A stretch of 29,211 nucleotides of DNA from Cyanobacteria bacterium UBA11153 (GTDB lineage Bacteria; Cyanobacteriota; Cyanobacteriia; Cyanobacteriales; Coleofasciculaceae): contig DOIX01000244.1 of NCBI GenBank assembly GCA_003511885.1, forward strand, positions 2,055 to 31,265, in the 5' to 3' direction. Below the pieces are notes generated by a model. The model searched no databases, was not told the DNA's origin, and worked only from the letters and a program-made list of their open reading frames with translations. Below, in pieces: positions 1 through 8,770 of the stretch. Position 1 is the stretch's first letter; each line of letters opens with the position of its first letter. The position numbers and the translations under genes are program-made.

Positions 1-41
1 AAACTCTTCAAATCCCCACACCCCACACCCTCCCCTCACGA

Positions 42-290
42 AAAGACTTTTTCCGCAAACCCTATTTAGGGCTTGCTTAATAAAGACAGAAGGTATGCCA
101 GCCAAGGATTTCAATTATTTTTGGCTTTCCCAAGTCCAAGGATTTTAAATCTTTTTGTTCAAAAACCTTGCCTGATTGTGGGAAATCCCTAAGTATCCGA
201 AAAGGAAGCAACGGGTGAAACTCTCATCAGGTAAGCTCTGTAGCATCTAGATTCGCTTTATAGGCTTTTTCAGCAAGCCCTATTTAGTCA
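42..290. mobile_element. MITE-like element / IS end remnants
   Basis: An 11-bp inverted terminal sequence TAGGGCTTGCT begins at about 67, and its reverse complement AGCAAGCCCTA ends near 281. The similarity continues inward as an A-rich stretch (TAATAAAG against GAAAAAG). Both ends are flanked by ATTT, which could be a short target duplication. Just left of the element, 44-68 (GACTTTTTCCGCAAACCCT) is a diverged copy of the right terminus (GGCTTTTTCAGCAAGCCCT), so two element ends appear to abut. The roughly 215-bp interior has no convincing ORF, which fits a non-autonomous element or internally deleted IS. The family is not assigned. Confidence 0.4.
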
Positions 291-476
291 GGACTTACGC
301 TTGTGTTGAAATCACATAATACATCAAAATTGGGGTCTATTCACTTTCTCTGAGGGGGGTTTGCGATCGCAACTGAGACTGTCCTTTTCCTCAACCCAGA
401 AAAGAGCCGAACCTGGGACGTAACGGGTAGATCCTGCCTTCAATAAATGTCCTAACGTGTGTGCGTAGTGCTATAT
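291..476. other. Non-coding stretch with HIP1 site
   Basis: No supported ORF. It starts with AGTCAGGACTTACGC, a motif of the type dispersed in cyanobacterial genomes (a related CAGTCAGGACTT occurs near 27142), and holds one HIP1 octamer GCGATCGC near 364-371. I see no promoter or RNA structure I can defend. Confidence 0.4.
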
Positions 477-515
477 AAAAGGAAGTTACCCCGCTGCGCG
501 GGATAACTTCCTTTT
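477..515 (-). terminator. Intrinsic terminator of the RTX gene
   Basis: A long hairpin has arms 477-494 and 498-515, a 3-nt loop and a single mismatch in 18 positions. Read on the minus strand it lies 26 nt beyond the RTX stop codon and runs into TTTTATAT. The GC-rich apical half plus T-rich tail fits a rho-independent terminator. The A/T-rich base also gives it partial terminator character in the other direction. Confidence 0.75.
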
Positions 516-540
516 ATACTATTTTAGCTGTACCAAAGCA

Positions 541-3500
541 CTAGATGACTGTAAAATCAAACCTAGTGAAACTACTAGCTTGAACCCCACTCAATAAGGC
601 AAAGGTTTCCCCAGTACTTTGAACACTTAGGAAGGTATCATTAGCTTGAGTCCCAATTCCTTGGGAAATCGTCAGATCTTCAAAGGTTAAACCATTGCTT
701 AATCCAATTAAATCTGCACCAACGGTAAAGTTGAAAATGGTGTCAAATCCAGTGCCAGATTCGAGGATAAAGGTATCCAGATTACTACCACCATAGAGCA
801 AATCATCGCCTGCACCCCCAATCAGGATATCATTACCACTATTGGCGTAGAGTTGGTCGTTCCCTTCACCTCCTTCTAACCAATCATGTCCAGCACCACC
901 ATAAAGGATGTCATCTCCAAAACCACCAATGAGATAATCATCGCCTGCTTCAGCGTAAAGGATGTCAATGCCGTCACCGCCTTCAAGGTAATCGTTGCCA
1001 GCACCAGCATTTAGGTTATCATCTCCCTCTTGACCGTAGAGTTGATCGTTACCTGTACCACCAACAATTTGGTCATCTCCTAAACCACCATCAAGGTAAT
1101 CATCGCCATTACCGCCATTGAGGATATCGATACCATCTTGACCGTAAAGTTGGTCGTTTCCTTCACTACCAAGGATTCTATCCTCATCATTGCCGCCATC
1201 GAGGTAGTCATCGCCGATTCCTCCATCCAAGGTATCGTTACCATCTTGACCATATAATTGGTCATTACCATTACCACCGATGGTTTGATCGTTGCCGAAT
1301 CCACCTTCGAGATAGTCATTACCAGTGCTACCATCAAGGGTATCGTTACCATCTTGACCGTAAAGTTGGTCGTTTCCGGCACTGCCTGTAAGTTGGTCAT
1401 TATCTAACCCACCTTCGAGATAATCATTGCCTGCACCACCATCGAGGATGTCTGCACCTGATTCACCGAAAATTTGGTCATTGCCATTGCCACCCTTAAC
1501 ACGATCGCTTCCTATTCCGCTATTAAGATAGTCATTACCATCTCCTCCATCCAGGCTATCAGCACCATCGCCACCCCAGAGGAAGTCTTCGCCAGCACCA
1601 CTATTGAGGGTATCATTTCCGGCTTGACCGTAGAGTCGGTCATCGCCAAAACTACCGTCAATTAGGTCATTTCCTTCTCCGCCATCGAGGTAGTCATTAC
1701 CAATACCTCCATAAAGGCGATCGCTATCGTTTTCTCCATAGATTTTATCATCGCCAAAACCACCATCTAGATAATCGGTTCCGGCTTGTCCCAACAGGGT
1801 ATCATTACCATCGCCACCCCAAAGTTGGTCGCTACCACTACCGCCATCTAAATTGTCATTACCGGAATCTCCGTAAAGACGATCTAATCCATCTCCACCG
1901 ATAAGTTGATCGTCGCCAGTACCGCCTATAAGTTGGTCATTACCGGAACTGCCATCTAGAGTATCATTATCGGCTTGACCGTAGATGCGATCGTCTCCGC
2001 TACCGCCAAAAAGTTGATCTTTGCCAGTACCACCATCTAATAAATCGTTACCAGCTTGTCCGGAAAGGATATCATCATCTTCATTACCGTAAAGCGAGTC
2101 ATTGCCAGATCCACCATCGATGTTATCGTATCCGGTACGACCGTAAATGGTATCGTTGCCGTCATTTCCAGTAATTTGGTCGCTACCATCACCGCCATCA
2201 AGGAGGTCATTACCTAAACCACCATCTATAATATCGCGATCGCTTTGACCATATATGCGATCGTTACCATCACTTCCGGTAAGTTGGTCTTCGCCATCTC
2301 CACCTTCTAAATAGTCATCCGCACTACCGCCATCTAGAATATCATTGCCAGATTGACCGTAGATTTGGTCGTTACCTTCATCGCCTTTGAGTTGGTCATC
2401 GCCAGCACCACCATCGATATAATCGTTATCGGCACCACCTTCAATATTATCGTTACCGATATCGCCATGGATTTGGTCGTTACCAGCACCACCAAGAATT
2501 TGATCGTCGCCTAAACCTGCGTCAAGATAGTCAATTCCAGCACCGCCATCTAGTTTATCATCCCCTTGTCCACCATAAAGGCGATCGTTGCCATCACCAC
2601 CAGCAAGTTCGTCATTACCGACATCACCAATCAGGTAATCGTCACCACTTTGACCAAATAGTTTATCGTCACCTGCTCCTGCTTCTAAGCGATCGTCACC
2701 TGCGCCGCCATCCAGGATATCATCTCCATCTTGTCCGTAGAGGAAATCATTATCATCTCCTGCTGCAAGATAGTCATTACCACTACCACCATCCAGGAAA
2801 TCTTCACCCGATTGACCTACTAACTGGTCATTTCCTTCTCCGCCGTAGAGAACATCTTGACCAGCACCGCCATCCATGGTATCATTACCAGTCTGACCGT
2901 AAAGATAGTCATTGCCATCTCCACCACTAAGACTGTCGTCACCAGCACCGCCATCAAGATAGTCGTTACCAGTTTGACCGAAAAGTTGGTCATTATCTTC
3001 ACCGCCGCTGAGATTATCATTACCAGCACCGCCATCTAAAATATCATCTCCAGCTTGACCGAAAAGTTGGTCATCATCGTCACCACCGCTGAGATTGTCG
3101 TTACCTGCGCCACCATCAAGGTAATCGATTCCGGCTTGTCCGATGAGAGTATCAATACCATCTCCACCTTCTAAACGGTCATGTCCGCTACCACCATCAA
3201 GGAAATCATTGCCAGTTTGACCCAATAGTTTATCATCACCAGATCCACCTTCTAGATGGTCATCACCAATACCACCATCGAGGAAATCATCGCCAGCTTG
3301 TCCGAATAGTTTATCATCACCTGCGGCACCGATTAACTCGTCATTACCAAGACCACCGTCTAAATTATCATCGCCAGCTTGTCCGAATAGTTTATCATCA
3401 CCATCTCCTCCTTCCAGATGGTCATTGCCACTTCCTCCATCTAATAAATCATCGCCAGCTTGACCGTAGAGTTGATCGTCATTATCGCCACCGAAAATGC

Positions 3501-6500
3501 GATCGCTTCCTTCTCCTCCATCTAAAATATCATCATCAGCTTGACCGAATAGTTGGTCATCATCATCACCACCACTGAGATTATCAATCCCAGCGCCACC
3601 ATCAAGGTAATCGAATCCGGTTTGTCCGATAATTACATCATTACCTTCTCCACCGATGAGACGGTCATCGCCACTACCACCATCTAAATTATCGTTACCA
3701 GCTTGACCGTATAATTCGTCATTACCATCTCCACCTGCCAAACCATCATTACCATCTTCACCTGCGAGATAATCATCACCAACTTCGCCGTAAAGTTGGT
3801 CATCATTATCGCCACCCCAAAGTTTATCGTTACCAGTACCAGCGTAGAGAATATCATCACCAGTACCACCGATAATGCGATCGCTTCCTTCATTTCCTTC
3901 TAGATAATCGTTATCCTCACCGCCATCAATTTCATCATCTCCCGCACCACCGGAGATAGAGTCATCGCCAGCATCACCGTAGAGTTGGTCATTTTCCGTA
4001 TCGCCAGAAATGCGATCGCTTCCCGTCCCGCCACTGATAAAATCTTTACCAGCACCGCCTTCTAAAGTATCGTTACCAGCATCACCGTAGATAGTATCGT
4101 TGCCGTAACCACTATCACCTGTAACAAAGTCATCCCCACCACCTGCATAGATGTCATCGTCTCCATCTCCACCGCGAATATAGTCATCATCTCCAGCATC
4201 TTCATCTCCTTCGATATCGCCATAGATGATATCGATTCCTTCATTACCAAAGAGCCGATCTTTACCAAAACCTCCGATAATTTTATCATCACCACCTTCG
4301 CCGTAAAGTTGGTCGTCACCATCTTTACCTTCAATGGTGTCTTTACCATCGTCACCTGTAATAATATTGGCGCTATTGTCGCCTAAAAGTTCGTCATTGT
4401 AGGTAGAACCGACTATATTTTCAATGGTGGAGGTAGAGTTACTTTCTTGAGTCGGGAAGATAATATCATTATTACCCCAACCATCAATAATGCGACCTGT
4501 TTCCAGATTCACTCTTACACCACCAGGATCGCGACGAAAGCTGATAGTATCGATACCATTTCCACCATTATATTGGTCGTTTCCTTGAGTGCTAATCAGG
4601 AAATCATTTCCGTCTAATGCTTGAATATAGTTATCTTCAGCATTACCAATCAAAATATCATCAAATTGAGAACCGATGATATTTTCGATATCGATGAGGG
4701 TGTCTGTAGTACCAAAACCGTCATAAGCTGTGGCGGTATTGATGTCGAAATTAGGTTCGAGATCGGTATAATATCCGACAGGATTGACAGAAGTAATTTT
4801 TTGTGCTGCGCGTTCCTCTCGGTTGTGCTTGTAGGTGTGAGTTTCGGCAATATTAACGACAACACCATTAGGTGAATTTTCGTAGCTAACGGTATCGGTA
4901 TCGCTACCGCCGTCAATGTAATCGTCACCTGCTTCACCGATTAGGAAATCATCGTCATCTTCGCCGTAGATTTGATCGTTACCGTCATTACCGTTTAGTG
5001 TATCTTCACCATCTTCACCGTGAAGAATATCATCACCAGAATTTCCTTCTAGATAATCGTCACCATAACCACCTTCTAGTAAATCGTGACCTGCGTTACC
5101 GTAGAGGAAGTCGTTATCATCTTCGCCGTAAAGTTTATCTTCTCCTGTACCGCCGGAGATAGTATCTACACCCGTACCGCCATAGAGAAGATCGTTATCA
5201 GCATCGCCAAATAGGGTATCATTGCCAGAGCGACCGTAGAGTTCATCTCGACCTGTACCGCCGGAGAGGATATCTGCACCACTACCGCCATCTAGGTAGT
5301 CATCGCCTGCGTTACCTTCTAATTGGTCATTGTCGGCTTGACCGTAGAGAGTGTCAATCCCGTTTCCGCCTGCGAGACAGTCGTCTCCATTACCTCCTTC
5401 GAGGTAGTCATAGCCATTATCACCGTAGAGTTTATCGTCTCCGGCTTCTCCATAGAGTTTATCATCCCCAGTACCGCCATCTAGGAAATCATTATCACTA
5501 CCGCCGTAGAGGAGATCCTTTCCATCTTCTCCATAGAGTTCGTCGTTTCCATCTTCTCCATAGAGTTCGTCTTCACCTGTACCGCCATAGAGGAAATCAT
5601 TGTCACTACCGCCGTAGAGGAGATCCTTTCCATCTTCTCCATAGAGTTCGTCGTTTCCAGCTTCGCCTCGGAGGTCATCATCGCCTCCCCAACCTCTTAG
5701 AATGTCATTACCAGAACCGCCGTAGAGAAAATCAGCAGCATCGTCTTCATTTCCACCATCTAGCAGGTCATTACCTTCTTCTCCATAGATGTAGTCAGTA
5801 TTCTGCTGACCATAAAGTTTGTCATCACCAGTCCCACCATAGAGTGTATCTGTTCCAGTAAAGCCCCAAAGTTCATCGTTATCACCTTCCCCTCGGAGGT
5901 CGTCATCACCTCCCCAGCCTCTTAGAATGTCATTACCAGAACCGCCGTAGAGAAAATCAGCAGCATTGTCTTCATTTCCACCATCTAGCAGGTCGTTACC
6001 TGCTTCCCCATAGAGGTAGTCAGTACCCCACTGACCATAAAGGAGGTCATCACCAGATCCAGCATAAATAGTATCGTTGTCTTCAGCCCCCATAATCCGG
6101 TTATGGTAAGAATTTCCGTAGAGGAGATCGTTACCTGCTTCACCGTATAAATTCTCAACACCAGCAGATTCGGGAAGGCTTAAAACATCATCTCCAGCAG
6201 TTCCCACATTTGGATAAATGGCATTAAAGGGTATCTCGACAGAAATCTTGTTAAATGTCGGAGCGGCACCATTATTAAACTTCGCGTATAGATCGTTGAA
6301 AGGTATGCTGAAATCCAACTTGGGAATACCCAAAGCATCGAGAATATCAATGCGACGACTCAATCCATCAATAACAATTTCAGGTAGGTCAACAATGTTA
6401 ACACTTGCACTGATATTTTTCAGGAAGGGATTGCTGAAGACTGTACTACTAAAGTCTACTGTTGCGGTAAGCCTCCCAATATCTACATTGAACTGTGTTT

Positions 6501-8256
6501 CTAAATCTAATGCAAAGTTTGGCTTGAAGAAAATATCTGGATTCAGTTCAAATTCAACATCCATCTTGGAATCATTGTCTAGATCCTTGGCTAGTAATTC
6601 ATCAAGCTCAGAATATGGGGTGGTGACATCTAAAAATTCACCGTCAATTATTTTGGGTTCAGTATTTCTAATTCCTACCTCAAGCTCATAAATTCCACTT
6701 ACTATACCAGTAAGCTCGATCGGTAGTAGCCTGTATCCAACACTAAATGGTCCAGTTTCTATGCTCTGAGCGAGAAATGATAACTGTGGTATTTTTGCGA
6801 GAAGTTTATCAAAATTTAGGGTTAGGCGAGCCAACTCATCTGGAAGAGATGGATCTGGATTGGGTTCGCCAGGAGGAATATCTTCAGGATCGGGAGGTCT
6901 TTGATTGCTAATCTTGATAGAAAATTGGTCTTCTGTGGATGAGTTTTGCAAGCTAAAATTAAAGTTGGGGAGGGGACTTGCTTTAAAAGTTGCCAAACCA
7001 CCCAGAAGGGAAATTGTATTAACACTAATTGAAGGAGCTATAAAATCAACTTGTCCTGGTAATAGGTTAACTTGTATTACAGGATCATTCAATGTGTTTA
7101 TGTTAACCATTCTGTGTAAAAAGCTGCCACTAACACCACCAAAAATGGTTTGTTCTGTGCCTACTCCTGCAATACTAGCAAATGCGTTGATAGAACCAAT
7201 ATTGTAGTCAAAAATAGCATCTAGAACTGCATAGGCAGAAGGAATTGTATAGTCAAGCTTTGCATCAAAGATAGTTGTGAAGTCAAACAGAAGTTTCTTC
7301 CCAGAATCACTCGCATTCAAAAGAACTTGCAATGGGAGATCAAAATCTATTTCACCTAAATTTAGACCTGCGTATGCTTTAAATCCTGCACCAAATGATC
7401 CACCTTTTAGATCAATTCTAGCCTCCAATTCTCCTTCCTTAAAAAATGGTTGCTTGAAACCAGAATATCCTGTACGCAGAATCAAAGAGTCTTCAGAGTT
7501 ATACTCATAAGAATTCTCAACTTTTATCCCCAAAAACTTTTCTATATAGTCTGCTGTCTTACCCTGAAAAACGTAACGACCGAAATCGATACCTGCTGAA
7601 TGAGTTGTTGTTGTTATCGACTGTTCGACTAAGATGCTGGAGTTGTCTAAATTTAAAACAGTAGAATCATCTTCTTGCTTCAGTGAATTCAAAGTAGAGG
7701 AATCTAAACTTTGACCTAAAACTGTTGCAACAAAAATTGCTCCCTCATCACCAGGAGAGTCCATCGCATTCACACTCCAATCCACAGAATGTCCAAACTC
7801 TTCCAGTAGAACACTGGTAATTGCTTGAGAATCATTAGCATATTCGCGCAAAAAGTCTTCAGAAAAATAGATTGTATTAGTAGCACCTGCATAAGCAGCA
7901 TTCGCACCCGCTAATTCCGCCCCTGTACGAATTTCAATCTGAGGAAATGCGTTGAATTCACCAGATTGCCATGCAGTCTTTAAGCTGCTGTAGTCATGAT
8001 TATCCCCAAATGCCAATGCCATCTTGGCATCAAACTCTGAATCGCTGGCAAATTTCTGTACAGCTTGCTTGATAATTTGCCCCATTTGACTTGTACTCAC
8101 TGATTTGTTCGCAGGATTACTCAGCAAGCTTTCCCAGGAAAAGTTTGTAGTAGTACTATCAAATGTTCCATAACCCAGACCGCCATTCAGCAAGTTGTCA
8201 GCAAAAATATCAACTAAAGAAGAAGAAATTGCTTGAGAGTTATTATTAGTAGCCAT
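541..8256 (-). CDS. Giant RTX calcium-binding exoprotein with zincin-like N-terminal domain
   Basis: A 2571-aa protein, probably secreted by a type I (ABC/MFP/TolC) system; no exporter genes are in the window. Residues about 1-210 form a domain with LLEEFGHSVD at 150-159 and SPGDEGAIF at 167-175, reminiscent of a metallopeptidase but with Glu in place of the first His of HExxH. Residues 215-680 are beta-rich and unassigned, with a Pro-rich linker near 450. From about 690 to 2490 run GGxGxDxLx nonapeptides (about 180 by length), interrupted at 1120-1290 by a non-repeat island with serralysin-like features. The last 80 residues match the usual cyanobacterial RTX tail (DTFxLxxGxGxDTIxxF) that carries the secretion signal. 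The ATG at 8256 has AGGAGA 7 nt upstream. Calcium-dependent folding outside the cell is family knowledge; the function (adhesin, S-layer-like or degradative) is unknown. Confidence 0.9.
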   Translation of the reverse strand: MATNNNSQAISSSLVDIFADNLLNGGLGYGTFDSTTTNFSWESLLSNPANKSVSTSQMGQIIKQAVQKFASDSEFDAKMALAFGDNHDYSSLKTAWQSGEFNAFPQIEIRTGAELAGANAAYAGATNTIYFSEDFLREYANDSQAITSVLLEEFGHSVDWSVNAMDSPGDEGAIFVATVLGQSLDSSTLNSLKQEDDSTVLNLDNSSILVEQSITTTTHSAGIDFGRYVFQGKTADYIEKFLGIKVENSYEYNSEDSLILRTGYSGFKQPFFKEGELEARIDLKGGSFGAGFKAYAGLNLGEIDFDLPLQVLLNASDSGKKLLFDFTTIFDAKLDYTIPSAYAVLDAIFDYNIGSINAFASIAGVGTEQTIFGGVSGSFLHRMVNINTLNDPVIQVNLLPGQVDFIAPSISVNTISLLGGLATFKASPLPNFNFSLQNSSTEDQFSIKISNQRPPDPEDIPPGEPNPDPSLPDELARLTLNFDKLLAKIPQLSFLAQSIETGPFSVGYRLLPIELTGIVSGIYELEVGIRNTEPKIIDGEFLDVTTPYSELDELLAKDLDNDSKMDVEFELNPDIFFKPNFALDLETQFNVDIGRLTATVDFSSTVFSNPFLKNISASVNIVDLPEIVIDGLSRRIDILDALGIPKLDFSIPFNDLYAKFNNGAAPTFNKISVEIPFNAIYPNVGTAGDDVLSLPESAGVENLYGEAGNDLLYGNSYHNRIMGAEDNDTIYAGSGDDLLYGQWGTDYLYGEAGNDLLDGGNEDNAADFLYGGSGNDILRGWGGDDDLRGEGDNDELWGFTGTDTLYGGTGDDKLYGQQNTDYIYGEEGNDLLDGGNEDDAADFLYGGSGNDILRGWGGDDDLRGEAGNDELYGEDGKDLLYGGSDNDFLYGGTGEDELYGEDGNDELYGEDGKDLLYGGSDNDFLDGGTGDDKLYGEAGDDKLYGDNGYDYLEGGNGDDCLAGGNGIDTLYGQADNDQLEGNAGDDYLDGGSGADILSGGTGRDELYGRSGNDTLFGDADNDLLYGGTGVDTISGGTGEDKLYGEDDNDFLYGNAGHDLLEGGYGDDYLEGNSGDDILHGEDGEDTLNGNDGNDQIYGEDDDDFLIGEAGDDYIDGGSDTDTVSYENSPNGVVVNIAETHTYKHNREERAAQKITSVNPVGYYTDLEPNFDINTATAYDGFGTTDTLIDIENIIGSQFDDILIGNAEDNYIQALDGNDFLISTQGNDQYNGGNGIDTISFRRDPGGVRVNLETGRIIDGWGNNDIIFPTQESNSTSTIENIVGSTYNDELLGDNSANIITGDDGKDTIEGKDGDDQLYGEGGDDKIIGGFGKDRLFGNEGIDIIYGDIEGDEDAGDDDYIRGGDGDDDIYAGGGDDFVTGDSGYGNDTIYGDAGNDTLEGGAGKDFISGGTGSDRISGDTENDQLYGDAGDDSISGGAGDDEIDGGEDNDYLEGNEGSDRIIGGTGDDILYAGTGNDKLWGGDNDDQLYGEVGDDYLAGEDGNDGLAGGDGNDELYGQAGNDNLDGGSGDDRLIGGEGNDVIIGQTGFDYLDGGAGIDNLSGGDDDDQLFGQADDDILDGGEGSDRIFGGDNDDQLYGQAGDDLLDGGSGNDHLEGGDGDDKLFGQAGDDNLDGGLGNDELIGAAGDDKLFGQAGDDFLDGGIGDDHLEGGSGDDKLLGQTGNDFLDGGSGHDRLEGGDGIDTLIGQAGIDYLDGGAGNDNLSGGDDDDQLFGQAGDDILDGGAGNDNLSGGEDNDQLFGQTGNDYLDGGAGDDSLSGGDGNDYLYGQTGNDTMDGGAGQDVLYGGEGNDQLVGQSGEDFLDGGSGNDYLAAGDDNDFLYGQDGDDILDGGAGDDRLEAGAGDDKLFGQSGDDYLIGDVGNDELAGGDGNDRLYGGQGDDKLDGGAGIDYLDAGLGDDQILGGAGNDQIHGDIGNDNIEGGADNDYIDGGAGDDQLKGDEGNDQIYGQSGNDILDGGSADDYLEGGDGEDQLTGSDGNDRIYGQSDRDIIDGGLGNDLLDGGDGSDQITGNDGNDTIYGRTGYDNIDGGSGNDSLYGNEDDDILSGQAGNDLLDGGTGKDQLFGGSGDDRIYGQADNDTLDGSSGNDQLIGGTGDDQLIGGDGLDRLYGDSGNDNLDGGSGSDQLWGGDGNDTLLGQAGTDYLDGGFGDDKIYGENDSDRLYGGIGNDYLDGGEGNDLIDGSFGDDRLYGQAGNDTLNSGAGEDFLWGGDGADSLDGGDGNDYLNSGIGSDRVKGGNGNDQIFGESGADILDGGAGNDYLEGGLDNDQLTGSAGNDQLYGQDGNDTLDGSTGNDYLEGGFGNDQTIGGNGNDQLYGQDGNDTLDGGIGDDYLDGGNDEDRILGSEGNDQLYGQDGIDILNGGNGDDYLDGGLGDDQIVGGTGNDQLYGQEGDDNLNAGAGNDYLEGGDGIDILYAEAGDDYLIGGFGDDILYGGAGHDWLEGGEGNDQLYANSGNDILIGGAGDDLLYGGSNLDTFILESGTGFDTIFNFTVGADLIGLSNGLTFEDLTISQGIGTQANDTFLSVQSTGETFALLSGVQASSFTRFDFTVI
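1030..1464 (-). repeat. Array of 108-bp (36-aa) RTX super-repeats
   Basis: In the C-terminal part of the RTX gene the same marker codon (Q, or E in the last) recurs every 108 bp: 1030, 1138, 1246, 1354 and 1462. Each unit is four nonapeptides starting GNDQLYGQDG. This array has a different super-period from the 81-bp array farther upstream in the same gene. Confidence 0.8.
2650..3786 (-). repeat. Array of 15 phased 81-bp (27-aa) RTX super-repeats
   Basis: Inside the RTX gene, the codon following the Y/F-G pair (normally Gln, ttg on the plus strand) recurs exactly every 81 bp at 2650, 2731, 2812, 2893, 2974, 3055, 3136, 3217, 3298, 3379, 3460, 3541, 3622, 3703 and 3784 (the last is Glu). The higher-order unit is therefore three nonapeptides, roughly xLFGQAGDD-xLDGGxGND-xLxGGDGDD, not one. 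Confidence 0.85.
5483..6000 (-). repeat. Recent internal duplications in the RTX gene
   Basis: Two near-identical DNA duplications are visible. Positions 5483-5550 match 5591-5658 at an offset of 108 bp with one mismatch in 68. Positions 5669-5775 match 5894-6000 at an offset of 225 bp with about five mismatches in 107. The second pair encodes a non-canonical segment (NDILRGWGGDDDLRGE), so the identity is not simply RTX consensus. Both offsets keep the frame. Confidence 0.8.
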
Positions 8257-8308
8257 GATTATTTCTCCTATTGCGCTATAAACACAATAAATTGTGAATT
8301 TGACGAAT

Positions 8309-8341
8309 CTATCGACACACCAAACTATTGATCTTCAACAT
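8309..8341 (-). CDS. Candidate 10-codon leader ORF upstream of the RTX gene
   Basis: On the minus strand, GGAGG (8348-8352) sits 6 nt before an ATG at 8341, which opens a 10-codon ORF (MLKINSLVCR) ending in TAG at 8309. That stop is 52 nt before the RTX start codon. The ribosome-binding site is at least as good as the one of the RTX gene itself. A regulatory leader peptide is inference; chance occurrence is quite possible for so short an ORF. Confidence 0.3.
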   Translation of the reverse strand: MLKINSLVCR

Positions 8342-8396
8342 GGGAAACCTCCGTTGAAAAAAACAAAAGCCGGAGAAGCGGATAACTTATATCCAC

Positions 8397-8413
8397 CTCA
8401 CCGACTTCGTGAG
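8397..8413. promoter_or_regulatory. Small hairpin in the RTX upstream region
   Basis: CTCAC (8397-8401) and GTGAG (8409-8413) form a 5-bp stem with a 7-nt loop about 140-155 nt upstream of the RTX start, between the small membrane-protein gene and the RTX gene. It might be a transcript structure or operator; nothing else in the sequence supports a specific role. Confidence 0.2.
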
Positions 8414-8541
8414 AATCACACTCATCAAATGCCTGGTGTATTTAACAAATATTGAGTTGTTTATTCTGCTGTCTCAGTCGTGCCGATAATCTCAACCGTG
8501 CTATACCAACTGAAACAAATCTTAAAACTTTCGTCCGCATC

Positions 8542-8691
8542 TTACGATTTGGCGGCTTTGTTAGTGTTGGAGAGATATTTTGCGATCGCCTCTCCTAATT
8601 CTTGTTCGGGGGTCTTCTTTTTTTCTTCCTTTTTTGGAGGACTCAGAAGTAGGAACAAGACTATGCTGCCTAATAGTATAAACGGTATCAT
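8542..8691 (-). CDS. Small single-pass membrane protein, 49 aa
   Basis: From ATG at 8691 to TAA at 8542 the minus strand encodes 49 residues. Residues 1-17 are a hydrophobic helix (MIPFILLGSIVLFLLLS). A strongly basic and acidic linker (PPKKEEKKKTPEQE) follows, then a short amphipathic stretch with GEAIAKYL. This looks like a membrane-anchored micropeptide with a charged tail. A weak AGGGAG lies about 12 nt upstream. It reads toward the RTX gene, 285 nt away. An overlapping plus-strand frame of 104 aa is low-complexity and much less protein-like. No function can be named. Confidence 0.55.
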   Translation of the reverse strand: MIPFILLGSIVLFLLLSPPKKEEKKKTPEQELGEAIAKYLSNTNKAAKS

Positions 8692-8770
8692 GGTAATTAA
8701 TCACTCCCTGAAGATTATTCATTTTCTTTTTAGAATTCTTTCAAGAATTGTTAACTTGCCCGCCAACCCG

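Noticed and set aside
1080..5681. Several open frames of 60-106 aa on either strand inside the RTX gene
   Set aside because: They are Met/Thr/Val- or Ile/Ser-rich by-products of the repeat composition in alternate frames.
541..6200. CRISPR-like impression of regular short repeats
   Set aside because: Periodicity of 27 bp and its multiples follows a single continuous reading frame of RTX nonapeptides with codon-level variation; there are no constant repeats with unrelated spacers.
6218..6691. 157-aa plus-strand frame opposite the RTX gene
   Set aside because: Ser-rich, antisense to a well-supported coding region, no recognisable motif or ribosome-binding site.
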